From: an uncultured Christensenellaceae bacterium
GTDB taxonomy: Bacteria > Bacillota > Clostridia > Christensenellales > Christensenellaceae
Direction: 5' to 3'
DNA: 64,000 nucleotides
NCBI GenBank assembly: GCA_910588425.1
Contig: CAJUPM010000008.1
Span: 1 to 64,000 of the forward strand
This document shows positions 33,458 to 41,433 of this stretch, piece after piece. The position numbers were made by a program, and so were the translations under genes. The first letter of the stretch is position 1. Every line of letters begins with the position of its first letter. The notes below the pieces were generated by a model. It saw nothing but the letters and a program-made list of their open reading frames with translations. It did not search any database and was not told the DNA's origin.

Positions 33458-33946
33458 ATGCAAGCAATGATTACGGGAAAATGGATCACCGGCCAGCAGG
33501 ATCTGACGGCCGTGATGGAGATCCGCCAAAAGGTTTTTACGCAGGAGCAGGGCTTCCCGGCGGAGGCAGACCGGGATGCGTTTGACGAGCAGGCCATGCA
33601 CGCCCTGATGTTTGACGGCGATACCCCTGTGGCCACCGGGCGGCTGTATTTCGACGGCGCAAAGCTGTTCCTCGGGCGCATCTGCGTTTTGAAGGAATAC
33701 CGCGGCCAGTCCATTGGGGATCTGATGACGCGGCTGATGATCCTGCGCGGGTTTGATTTCGCAAAGGAGCTCTATCTCCACGCCCAGATGCAGGCCAAGG
33801 GCTTTTACGAGCGCTATGGCTTCCGCTCTGAGGGCGAGCCGTTTTTGGAGGAGGGGCAGGAGCATGTGCTCATGCGCCTGAAAAAAGAGGAGACGCGCTT
33901 CCCTTCCAAATGTGGGGAAGACTGCGCCAAAAACACCATACACTAA
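33458..33946 (+). CDS. GNAT-family N-acetyltransferase (ElaA-like)
   Basis: A 162-residue acetyltransferase that begins four bases after dnaB. The start MEIRQKVFTQEQGFP and the core VATGRLYFDG, GRICVLKEYRGQSIG and FYERYGFRSEGEPF are typical of the ElaA/YitI branch of GNAT. Ribosome site GGAGGATG lies at the dnaB end. The substrate is unknown. The last ~15 residues (with Cys) may be poorly conserved. Confidence 0.85.
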   Translation: MQAMITGKWITGQQDLTAVMEIRQKVFTQEQGFPAEADRDAFDEQAMHALMFDGDTPVATGRLYFDGAKLFLGRICVLKEYRGQSIGDLMTRLMILRGFDFAKELYLHAQMQAKGFYERYGFRSEGEPFLEEGQEHVLMRLKKEETRFPSKCGEDCAKNTIH

Positions 33947-33962
33947 ACAGCAAGACACGAAG

Positions 33963-34919
33963 ATGATACAACTAGTTGTGCCCCAGGGGCAGGATGGGAA
34001 AAATTTAAAGAGCTGTATGCAGGATATGCTGGCGGCCATGAAAAAAAGCGAGGCCGAAAGCCTGCTGCGCAAGGGCTGCGTGCGCGTCAACGGCGCGCGG
34101 GTCAGGAAGGATATTCCGCTGGCGGCGGGTGATATTCTAGATCTCTATGTGGAAAAGGAATATAAGGACTATCTGCCGGATGTCGGCCTGCTCTATGAAG
34201 ACGACGGCCTGCTGATTTTCAATAAGCCCCCGGGCCTTTCCTGCCTGGAGGATAAGCCGGATGGCAAGCCCACGCTGCTCTCGGTGGCCGAGGAGTATAT
34301 GCGGGAAAACGGGGACTACGATCCCCGCTTTGGGCGCATGCCCTTCGTCTGCCATCGGCTGGATCACTATACAGGCGGGCTGGTGCTGGTGGCCAAAAAC
34401 CAGGATATGTATGAGGCGCTGGTGGAGGCGTTTGCCCAGCGGCGGGTGCGCAAGTTCTATAAGGCCATCGTCTGCGGCAGGCCAAAGCGGCAGGAGACGC
34501 TCTCGGCTTACATCGTCAAAGACGCGGGCAAAGCCAAAGTACGGGTGCTCCCGGCTCCGGCCAGGGGCGCGAAGCCGGCAGTAACGCGCTATGCCTTGGA
34601 AAAACTGGGCGACGGCATTGCGCAGGTGGATCTTGAGCTGGTTACCGGGCGCACGCATCAGGCCAGGGCCATGATGGCCTGGGCGGGATTCCCGATTCTG
34701 GGCGACGATAAATACGGAAACCGCCGGATGAACAAGCGCTATGGCGTCAAATTCCAGGCGCTGTGGTCGTATCGAATTTTGTTTGAGACGGGCAATAACA
34801 ACACGCTGGCCTATCTCAACGGGCGCTCCTTTGCGACGGACCGCATCGGCTTTCCTTATCTGCCCACGCTGGATGAAGCCGGCGCGGAGTGCGTAGTTTT
34901 GCAGGGCGAGCGGGAATAA
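33963..34919 (+). CDS. RluA-family pseudouridine synthase
   Basis: A 318-residue rRNA or tRNA modifying enzyme. An N-terminal S4-like RNA-binding domain (AESLLRKGCVRVNGARVRKDI) precedes the catalytic domain with the signature HRLDHYTGGLVLVAK, whose Asp is the nucleophile. RTHQARAMMA is the second family motif. I prefer ATG 33963 over a GTG 51 bases upstream that lies in the previous gene, because the family starts just before the S4 fold. The target uridine cannot be told from sequence. Confidence 0.9.
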   Translation: MIQLVVPQGQDGKNLKSCMQDMLAAMKKSEAESLLRKGCVRVNGARVRKDIPLAAGDILDLYVEKEYKDYLPDVGLLYEDDGLLIFNKPPGLSCLEDKPDGKPTLLSVAEEYMRENGDYDPRFGRMPFVCHRLDHYTGGLVLVAKNQDMYEALVEAFAQRRVRKFYKAIVCGRPKRQETLSAYIVKDAGKAKVRVLPAPARGAKPAVTRYALEKLGDGIAQVDLELVTGRTHQARAMMAWAGFPILGDDKYGNRRMNKRYGVKFQALWSYRILFETGNNNTLAYLNGRSFATDRIGFPYLPTLDEAGAECVVLQGERE

Positions 34920-34950
34920 AAAAGAGCAGGCATCTTGCCTGCTCTTTTTT
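34919..34950. terminator. Terminator after the pseudouridine synthase gene
   Basis: AAAGAGCAGGC / GCCTGCTCTTT stem, five-base loop, T-run; faces a convergent gene. Confidence 0.88.
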
Positions 34951-34968
34951 TGCGCCGATCTAACCGGC

Positions 34969-35811
34969 CTATTGATACTGCTCCAGCCCATATTTTCGCG
35001 CGATGGCATCGATGGTGCCGTCTGCCCGCTTTGAGGCGATGGCGGTGTTGAACAGTGCGATGGCATCCGAGTTGCTCTTCCATGCGGCAATGCGGTAGGA
35101 AATACCGCAGAGCGGCTCTTCCACTATGGCCAGGTCGTGCTCGAATTCCTGCATTTTATAGCGCGGCGCGATGACGGCGTTGCTGGTTTTGGCGTTGACG
35201 GCAGCGATAGCATCCGGGTAGGAGGAGCAGTTTAGAAACTCGGAGGCGTCAATCTCCCGCTCGGAAAGCGCGCTGCGGATATCCGCGCGCTGCAATTCGC
35301 TGGTCATCACCAGCAGGCGCGCACCATCCAGCGAGCCGATGGAAACCGGGCTGCCCTGGGCGACGTAGGCGTGGACGCTGTCTCGGAAATAGCCGTCCGA
35401 AAGCGAGAGCCCCTGGGTCTTGAGCACGTTATACGTCAGCTCGCCCATGGCCAGGTCGATCTCCCCGATCTTGAGCTGATAGGAGGCCTCCTCTGCTGGA
35501 ATGACGACGAAATTCAGCTTGGCATCCGGGTAGACGGCGTGGATAATTTCCTCGGCGGCATCCCGGTCGAACCCAGAGGGAAGGCCATCCTCTCCCGGGC
35601 TGGAAAAGCAGGAATTGGCGATGCCGATGGTGATCTCCTCCTGCGCATACATGGCCGTCTCTGCCGGGCGCAGTTTTTTTGCGCTTTTCCAGAACAGAAC
35701 CCCGGCCACGGCCAGCAGAATGGCGGCCGCGCCGATGATCCAGTATTTATAGGTGTATCGGTTAAACAAAGTTTCCAGGCGAAATTTCGGTTGTTGGCGG
35801 TATCTTCTCAT
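34969..35811 (-). CDS. Membrane-anchored family 3 solute-binding protein
   Basis: A 280-residue protein with a basic cytoplasmic N-terminus, one membrane helix (YWIIGAAAILLAVAGVLFW, ~23-41) and a periplasmic-binding-protein fold of family 3 (amino-acid/polar-compound type). The core runs from ITIGIANSCFSSPGEDGLPSGFDRD to DGTIDAIARKYGLEQY. No permease or ATPase gene adjoins, and there is no lipobox; the anchor is an uncleaved helix. It may act as a sensor or partner an ABC transporter encoded elsewhere. GTGAGGATG precedes the ATG. Confidence 0.85.
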   Translation of the reverse strand: MRRYRQQPKFRLETLFNRYTYKYWIIGAAAILLAVAGVLFWKSAKKLRPAETAMYAQEEITIGIANSCFSSPGEDGLPSGFDRDAAEEIIHAVYPDAKLNFVVIPAEEASYQLKIGEIDLAMGELTYNVLKTQGLSLSDGYFRDSVHAYVAQGSPVSIGSLDGARLLVMTSELQRADIRSALSEREIDASEFLNCSSYPDAIAAVNAKTSNAVIAPRYKMQEFEHDLAIVEEPLCGISYRIAAWKSNSDAIALFNTAIASKRADGTIDAIARKYGLEQYQ

Positions 35812-35907
35812 AGCATCCTCACTTTGCCTCTAGTTTAGCATTTTTCACAAATTTTCGCAATGCGGGGCAAAGAGATGGGAAATCCGCAAATGAGGGAGAG
35901 AAGTGTG

Positions 35908-35936
35908 TTGAATAATTTTTCCGGAAATGTTAGAAT
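35908..35936 (+). promoter_or_regulatory. Promoter of the decarboxylase beta subunit gene
   Basis: TTGAAT (35908-35913), 17-bp spacer, TAGAAT (35931-35936) with extended TGT. Confidence 0.75.
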
Positions 35937-35983
35937 AAGCGGAGAAACAGCTATTGAAATACAAAAGTTGAGGAAAGAGGAAA

Positions 35984-37114
35984 ATGGATTTTAACGTATT
36001 ATTTGGCAATTTTGCAAACATTACGTGGCAGCAGGTTGTGATGTGGCTCATCGGGGCGCTGCTCATCTATCTGGCCATCAAAAAAGAGATGGAGCCCTCG
36101 CTGCTGCTCCCCATCGGCTTTGGCACGATTCTCGTCAACCTGCCCCTCTCGGGCGCCATCACCCAGGGGGCGGAAGTGGGCGTGCTAAACGTGCTGGATG
36201 CGGCCGGCATTTCCAACGAGCTGTTCCCGCTGGTGCTGTTCATCGGCGTCGGCGCGATGATCGATTTCGGCCCGCTTTTGAGCAACCCCAAGATGCTGCT
36301 CTTTGGCGCGGCGGCGCAGCTTGGCATTTTCGTAACACTCTCGCTGGCGACTCTGCTCGGCTTCAACCTGGCAGATGCGGCGGCCATTGGCTCTGTGGGC
36401 ACGGCAGACGGCCCGACGGCGCTGTTCGTGGCAAACCTGCTGGGCTCCGGAAAAGTCGGCGCGATCATGGTCGTGGCCTATTCGTATATGGCGCTGGTGC
36501 CCATCATCCAGCCGCCTGTCATTCGGCTGCTGACGACCAAAAAAGAGCGCAGAATCCGCATGGAATATAAGCAGAGGGATGTTCCCCAGATCGTCAAGAT
36601 CATGTTCCCGGTGTTCGTTACGATGATCGCAGGCTTCGTCGCTCCCAAGTCGGTTTCGCTGGTAGGTTTTTTGATGTTCGGCAACCTCATTCGGGAATGC
36701 GGTGTGCTGCGCTCGCTTTCCGAGACGGCGCAGAACGTCATGGCAAACCTCATCACGCTGCTGCTGGGCATCACGGTTGCCATGCAGATGCAGGCGGATA
36801 AATTCCTGAATCTGGAGACGCTGGCAATTCTTGGCCTGGGTCTCATCGCCTTTATCTTCGATACGGCGGGCGGCGTTCTGTTCGCCAAATTCCTGAATCT
36901 GTTTACCAAAAAGAAAGTCAACCCGATGATTGGCGCGGCAGGCATCTCGGCCTTCCCCATGGCCTCCCGGGTTGTGCATAAGATGGGCAGAGAGGAAGAC
37001 CCGAATAACTTCCTGCTCATGCACGCGGCCGGCGCAAACGTCGCCGGGCAGATCGCCTCGGTTATCGCCGGCGGCCTGCTCATCAACCTGGTAACATCCG
37101 GCATTTTCGGCTGA
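35984..37114 (+). CDS. Na+-translocating decarboxylase beta subunit (OadB/GcdB family)
   Basis: A 376-residue membrane protein with about ten helices that couples carboxybiotin decarboxylation to Na+ export. Family motifs visible are GFGTILVNLPLSG, the Asp-bearing GVGAMIDFGPLL, GSVGTADGPTA (IGSVGTADGPTALFV) and NPMIGAAGISAFPMASRVV. It is followed by a 43-residue membrane peptide resembling the gamma subunit. No alpha subunit, biotin carrier or carboxyltransferase gene is in the window, so the substrate (oxaloacetate, glutaconyl-CoA, methylmalonyl-CoA) is unknown. Confidence 0.94.
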   Translation: MDFNVLFGNFANITWQQVVMWLIGALLIYLAIKKEMEPSLLLPIGFGTILVNLPLSGAITQGAEVGVLNVLDAAGISNELFPLVLFIGVGAMIDFGPLLSNPKMLLFGAAAQLGIFVTLSLATLLGFNLADAAAIGSVGTADGPTALFVANLLGSGKVGAIMVVAYSYMALVPIIQPPVIRLLTTKKERRIRMEYKQRDVPQIVKIMFPVFVTMIAGFVAPKSVSLVGFLMFGNLIRECGVLRSLSETAQNVMANLITLLLGITVAMQMQADKFLNLETLAILGLGLIAFIFDTAGGVLFAKFLNLFTKKKVNPMIGAAGISAFPMASRVVHKMGREEDPNNFLLMHAAGANVAGQIASVIAGGLLINLVTSGIFG

Positions 37115-37133
37115 GCATAAGGAGGAGAAGAAC

Positions 37134-37265
37134 ATGGACGGATTTGTCAATTCGTTGTTGCTGATGGCATACGGCATGCTGGGCCTGTTTGCCACCATGG
37201 GCGCAATTTATGCGGGCGTCGCAGCCATGCGCGCGGTTTTTGCCCGCAAGAAAAAAGACGCATAG
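37134..37265 (+). CDS. Small OadG-like decarboxylase gamma subunit
   Basis: A 43-residue protein with one membrane helix (LLLMAYGMLGLFATMGAIYAG) and a basic C-terminal tail (ARKKKDA). A strong AAGGAGGAG site precedes the ATG, 19 bases after the beta subunit stop. The hydrophobic helix and position fit the gamma/delta subunit that assembles decarboxylase pumps, but it is about half the usual OadG length. Confidence 0.75.
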   Translation: MDGFVNSLLLMAYGMLGLFATMGAIYAGVAAMRAVFARKKKDA

Positions 37266-37284
37266 CGCGCAAAGCAATTTGGGC

Positions 37285-37318
37285 AAAGGCGGCGGGGAAA
37301 TTTGCCCCGCCGCTTTTC
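37285..37318 (+). terminator. Terminator after the decarboxylase genes
   Basis: GCGGCGGGG / CCCCGCCGC stem with AAA/TTT-containing loop and a T-run. Confidence 0.85.
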
Positions 37319-37333
37319 TTATGGAGGGGGCAG

Positions 37334-37912
37334 ATGAGGGCGCAAAGTGATATCGGCTTGCCGGAGGGCTATGGGCTCATCCGGGAAATCGATTTGCAGA
37401 AAGATAAGAAACTGGCATTTTGGCTGAATATGGCGGCGGGCGCGGCAATGCTGGCCATGCTGGCGCCCGTATTGCCCATGCTGGGCTCGGCGCTTTGGGG
37501 CGGCGTGCCGCTGCTGCCGCTTTTGGCTCTGCTGCTGGGCACGTTTGTCTATCCGATTGCGCATGAATGGGTGCACGGCATTTTCATCCGCCTTTTCTGC
37601 GGCCAGAAGGCAAATTACGGCTTCACCGGCCTTTACGCCTTTGCGGGCAAAAAAGATGCCTATTTCTGCAAAACGCATTATCTCATCATCGCTCTGGCGC
37701 CGGTGGTCATCTGGGGCGCTGTGCTGGCAATTCTCTGCGCGCTGGCGCAGGGGCCGTGGTTTCTGGTGGCCTATTTTATCCAGATTATGAACCTAACGGG
37801 CGCGGCGGGAGATTTCTATGTGGTGTGTCTCTGCCTGCGCGCGCCGGCCGGGCTGTTGGTGAACGACGACGGCGTCTCCATGCGGTTTTATCTCAAAAAA
37901 GAAGATTGTTAA
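37334..37912 (+). CDS. DUF3267 putative membrane zinc metalloprotease
   Basis: A 192-residue protein with four hydrophobic helices. The HExxH zinc motif HEWVHG lies at the end of helix 2, and an N-T/Asp-containing segment (NLTGAAGDFYVV) provides a likely third ligand (N..D) in helix 4. This is the DUF3267 (YraL/SpoIVFB-like zincin) layout. The substrate is unknown. A GGAGGGGG site precedes the ATG. The inverted repeat AAACACA/TGTGTTT at 37927-37953 may be its weak terminator. Confidence 0.82.
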   Translation: MRAQSDIGLPEGYGLIREIDLQKDKKLAFWLNMAAGAAMLAMLAPVLPMLGSALWGGVPLLPLLALLLGTFVYPIAHEWVHGIFIRLFCGQKANYGFTGLYAFAGKKDAYFCKTHYLIIALAPVVIWGAVLAILCALAQGPWFLVAYFIQIMNLTGAAGDFYVVCLCLRAPAGLLVNDDGVSMRFYLKKEDC

Positions 37913-37993
37913 ATAAATTTTAAAGGAAACACAATTTTTTGCCCACTGTGTTTTTAAAATCTGAAATGCTACCATATTGGCAGGAGGTTTGTG

Positions 37994-38695
37994 ATGTATC
38001 ATATTTTGGTTTGCGACGACGATCGGGATATTGTATCCGCGCTGAAAATCTACCTTACGGCCGAAGGGTATGAAGTTTTGGAGGCGTATAACGGAAAGCA
38101 AGCGCTGGAAGCTGTGGCCGTGCAGGAGGTTCACCTGATTTTAATGGATTTGATGATGCCCGAAATGGATGGCATCACAGCGACGGCCAAACTGCGGGAG
38201 ACGAGCAATATCCCCATCATCATGCTCACGGCCAAAAGTGAGGACGGAGACAAAGTGCTGGGCCTCAATATTGGCGCGGATGATTATATCACAAAACCGT
38301 TCAACCCCATCGAAGTGGTGGCGCGGGTCAAATCGCATCTGCGGCGCTATACGCGCCTGGGCGGCATCCAGATGCCCGGCTCGGCGCGCATCGAAGTGGG
38401 CAGCGTCTGCCTGGACGACGAGAGCAAGCAGGTTACGGTGGATGGGGAGCCCGTCTCCCTGACGCCCATCGAATACAACATTCTGCGGCTGCTCATCCAG
38501 AGCCCGGGCAAAGTCTTTTCCATTCGCGAGATCTATGAAAACGTCTGGAAAGACCCGGCCTTCGGGCAGGAGGGGACGGTTGCCGTGCATATTCGCCATC
38601 TGCGGGAGAAAATCGAGATCAATCCCGCGGATCCGCGCTATCTGAAGGTCGTATGGGGGCTGGGCTATAAGTTTGAAAGAGAGGTTTCGACGTGA
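37994..38695 (+). CDS. OmpR/PhoB-family response regulator
   Basis: A 233-residue DNA-binding regulator. The receiver domain has the acidic pocket DDD at 8-10, phospho-acceptor D52 (LILMDLMMPEMDG), Thr in MLTAK and Lys in TKPF. The winged-helix effector domain carries SLTPIEYNILRLL and the EGTVAVHIRHLREKIE recognition helix. ATG 37994 has AGGAGG six bases before it and is preferred over a GTG three bases upstream. The stop overlaps the GTG start of the histidine kinase. Confidence 0.95.
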   Translation: MYHILVCDDDRDIVSALKIYLTAEGYEVLEAYNGKQALEAVAVQEVHLILMDLMMPEMDGITATAKLRETSNIPIIMLTAKSEDGDKVLGLNIGADDYITKPFNPIEVVARVKSHLRRYTRLGGIQMPGSARIEVGSVCLDDESKQVTVDGEPVSLTPIEYNILRLLIQSPGKVFSIREIYENVWKDPAFGQEGTVAVHIRHLREKIEINPADPRYLKVVWGLGYKFEREVST

Positions 38696-40566
38696 AAAAA
38701 CTGACGCATAGCCTGCCGGCGAAAATCGCGGCGCTGTTGCTGCTCGTCTTCTTTGTCGTGGGCTGCCTGTGCGCGGGATCGGGCATCGCCTATATGGAGG
38801 GCTGCGGCTATTATGAGAGCGAGAGCTTTTTGGATTCGCGGCAGGCGGCAAATATCACAGAAAATTATGTGGCGCAGGTTTTCGAATACCTGGAGCTTTG
38901 CTATGGGCAGCAGGAGAATGCCGAGTATCTTCGGGAATACCTGGAAAAGCGGCTCATGCAGGGCGAGACCAACTACTGCTTTTATGTTGCGGATGAATCC
39001 GGCAATATTCTGCTGAAAAACTTTGAGGGAGAGCCGGGGCAGACTGTGGATTACGGCGAATATATCATGCCGGACGGGACGGTGTATCATCAATATGGGT
39101 TTGTCCGGGAGATCACGGCGCAGGACGATTATTATCAGAGCTACCTGCTCTATTCCCAGCTGGCGCCAAAAAAGCATTCGATGATCGTCTGGCTGGGCAT
39201 CTTTGCGGCAGGGGCGCTGGGCATGGTAATTTTCCTTTTCTGCGCGGCCGGGCATAAGGCCGGGCATGAGGAGATCGTGCAAAACTGGCAGGATCGCATC
39301 CCGCTGGATCTCTTTGCTGCGCTGATACTCACTCTGGGGTTAATGCTGGCATTTTTGACGGAGAGAGTGCTGTATCAAATGGATCTCGGCAGGATCTCCG
39401 GGTTTTTCCTGGGCGCCGTGCCCTTCTGCCTGGCCTGGCTGCTGCTGGCGCTGGATGCCTGCCTGAGCATGGCGACCCGGCTCAAAGCCGGGAAATGGTG
39501 GCAGAGCGCGGTTGTATACCGCGTGGGGCGCTGGCTTGTCCTGCGCCTGCGGGAAGTATTTTCTAATTTTAAGCTGACATGGAAAATCGCGCTGACTTTT
39601 CTGGCCTATCTTTTTGCCAATGGCTTTTTGCTGCTGATTGCTGCGGCAGAGGGGAACGAGTTTTTCGTGATTCTGGCGCTGGCGCTGAACTTCTTTGTTC
39701 TGATCTGGCTTTGCCGCGGCGGCATCCAGCTTCAGGAGATTTTCCGGGGCGGGGAGCGCATTGCAGACGGCGCGCTGGATTATAAAATCAATGCAGAGGG
39801 CATGAACCGGGCACTGCGCGGGCATGCCGAGACGCTCAACAATATCGGGGGCGGCCTTTCCCGGGCTGTGGAGGAGCGGATGCAGAGCGAGCGCATGAAA
39901 ACCGAGCTGATCACCAACGTCTCGCACGATATCAAAACGCCGCTGACCTCCATCGTCAACTATGTGGATCTGCTGGGGAAGGAGCAGATTCCGGGCGAGA
40001 GGGCGCAGGAGTATCTGGCGGTTTTGGAGCGGCAGTCTCAGCGGCTCAAAAAGCTCATCGAAGATCTGGTGGAGGCATCCAAGGCTTCCACGGGCAATTT
40101 GCAGGTGGATTTGCAGCTGACGGACGTCGCCGAGCTTTGCCGGCAGACGGCCGGGGAATATACCGACCGGCTGGGCGCCCGGGAGCTGGAGCTCATCGCG
40201 CAGCTGCCGGATGAAGCCTATATCTACGCGGATGGCCGGTATCTCTTCCGGGTGCTGGATAACCTTTTGGGCAATATCTGCAAATATGCCCAGAAAGGCA
40301 CCCGGGTGTATCTGGATCTGGCGTTCGCGGGGCAAAGCGTCGCCATCTCGCTGAAAAACATCTCCAGAGATCGGCTGAATATTTCGCCGGGCGAGCTGAT
40401 GGAGCGGTTTGTGCGGGGCGATTCCGCCCGCAGCACAGAGGGCAGCGGCCTGGGGCTTTCCATCGCCCGCAGCCTGACCGAGCTCCAGGGCGGCACCTTC
40501 GATATCGAGATAGACGGCGATCTGTTCAAGGTGCAAATCTGTTTCCCGGCGGCGCCGCTCATCTAG
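38692..40566 (+). CDS. Membrane histidine kinase
   Basis: A 624-residue sensor paired with the response regulator and coupled by a GTGA overlap. One helix near residues 8-30 and an extracellular region to ~160 are followed by four or more helices between ~165 and 345. Then come a HAMP-like linker (GGERIADGALDYKIN), the dimerisation/phospho-acceptor box NVSHDIKTPLTSIVNY with His412, and the ATPase domain (RVLDNLLGNICKYA as N box, GSGLGLSIARSL as G2). The signal is unknown; this architecture resembles clostridial kinases next to envelope-stress regulators. Confidence 0.93.
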   Translation: MKKLTHSLPAKIAALLLLVFFVVGCLCAGSGIAYMEGCGYYESESFLDSRQAANITENYVAQVFEYLELCYGQQENAEYLREYLEKRLMQGETNYCFYVADESGNILLKNFEGEPGQTVDYGEYIMPDGTVYHQYGFVREITAQDDYYQSYLLYSQLAPKKHSMIVWLGIFAAGALGMVIFLFCAAGHKAGHEEIVQNWQDRIPLDLFAALILTLGLMLAFLTERVLYQMDLGRISGFFLGAVPFCLAWLLLALDACLSMATRLKAGKWWQSAVVYRVGRWLVLRLREVFSNFKLTWKIALTFLAYLFANGFLLLIAAAEGNEFFVILALALNFFVLIWLCRGGIQLQEIFRGGERIADGALDYKINAEGMNRALRGHAETLNNIGGGLSRAVEERMQSERMKTELITNVSHDIKTPLTSIVNYVDLLGKEQIPGERAQEYLAVLERQSQRLKKLIEDLVEASKASTGNLQVDLQLTDVAELCRQTAGEYTDRLGARELELIAQLPDEAYIYADGRYLFRVLDNLLGNICKYAQKGTRVYLDLAFAGQSVAISLKNISRDRLNISPGELMERFVRGDSARSTEGSGLGLSIARSLTELQGGTFDIEIDGDLFKVQICFPAAPLI

Positions 40567-40735
40567 GGCGGCGGGCGCATACTGGGAGCGGCGATATAGG
40601 AATAGGCCTGTAATTGATGCGGGCCTTGCGGTATTGCCCGAACACTTAGATACCGGGAAAAGCTATGGCAAGATGAGCTAGAACGGGTTTTCGGGTTTCT
40701 GCAAACTGCGGCAGAATGCCCAGACCGCGGCAATC

Positions 40736-40770
40736 AAAAAAGAGGATATGCTTTTGCATATCCTCTTTTT
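40736..40770. terminator. Terminator between convergent genes
   Basis: A perfect 15-bp stem (AAAAAGAGGATATGC / GCATATCCTCTTTTT) with a TTTT loop serves the kinase gene and the minus-strand gene at 40783. The ~170 bases before it show no gene. Confidence 0.9.
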
Positions 40771-40782
40771 CATCCGTGAAAA

Positions 40783-41286
40783 TCAGGAAAGCTTTTTGGT
40801 CAGCGCCAAAAACATCGTCCCGCCGTCCAGTTCCAGCGGAAACATGGCCAGCGCCCCCAGATGATACATGCACAGCGCAATCAACCCCATCACCGTCTCG
40901 GCGGAGGTCTCGGCGGTATCCGAGAGGAAAATATCCCAATCAGTGTAAGCGTAAAGCTCTTTTAAGCGCAGCATCTCCTCGCTGAGCGCGCCGCCCACTC
41001 TGCCGTCTGCCCAGCTCCAGAGGATGCTGCCCTCGGCTTCGTTCCAAAAAAAGAGAGGCTGTGCGGAAAAACTGAGCACCGCCTGGCCGTCCTTTTTGAA
41101 AGTCAGCACGCCTTTGGAGAGGTCGCAGCCGATGGACTGCACGCCCAGCTCCTTTAAATGGTATTCCTCAAAAAGCGCCGCGGCGCGCTGGTTATAATAG
41201 CTGGCGGCCCGGCCGATATACTCTTCAAATTTCGCCAGGCTCTGCTGTTTTTGCTCTTCGGTTATGGTTTTCTGCTCCTCGGCCAT
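40783..41286 (-). CDS. Hypothetical protein, DUF6882-like
   Basis: A 167-residue soluble protein. The order Asp/Ser/Phe-rich beta strand (GVLTFKKDGQAVLSFSAQPL), then a Trp-rich segment (GSILWSWADGRVGGALSEEM) and a late Tyr/Trp motif (LYAYTDWDIF) resembles DUF6882-type proteins, but I hold that family name only loosely. ATG 41286 has GGGGGAG just before it; the ATG 24 bases upstream has a poorer site. No neighbour suggests a function. Confidence 0.72.
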   Translation of the reverse strand: MAEEQKTITEEQKQQSLAKFEEYIGRAASYYNQRAAALFEEYHLKELGVQSIGCDLSKGVLTFKKDGQAVLSFSAQPLFFWNEAEGSILWSWADGRVGGALSEEMLRLKELYAYTDWDIFLSDTAETSAETVMGLIALCMYHLGALAMFPLELDGGTMFLALTKKLS

Positions 41287-41384
41287 GGTTTTCTCCCCCT
41301 CGTCTGTCATCCTGTTAATATTCGCGCCCCGGCCTGCCTTTTCCTGCCCGGAAGGCAGATTTCCCGGGAAAAGCGGGGGCGGCG

Positions 41385-41420
41385 CAAAAAAGCCCTGCCT
41401 TGAAAAACAAGGCAGGGCTT
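41385..41420 (-). terminator. Terminator of the NlpC/P60 gene
   Basis: AGCCCTGCCTTG / CAAGGCAGGGCT stem, five-base loop, followed on the minus strand by six T. Confidence 0.88.
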
Positions 41421-41433
41421 CTCGCTGTCTGCG

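Noticed and set aside
33912..33962. A GTG start for the pseudouridine synthase inside the preceding GNAT gene
   Set aside because: The extra 17 residues do not belong to the S4 fold; the ATG at 33963 gives the normal N-terminus.
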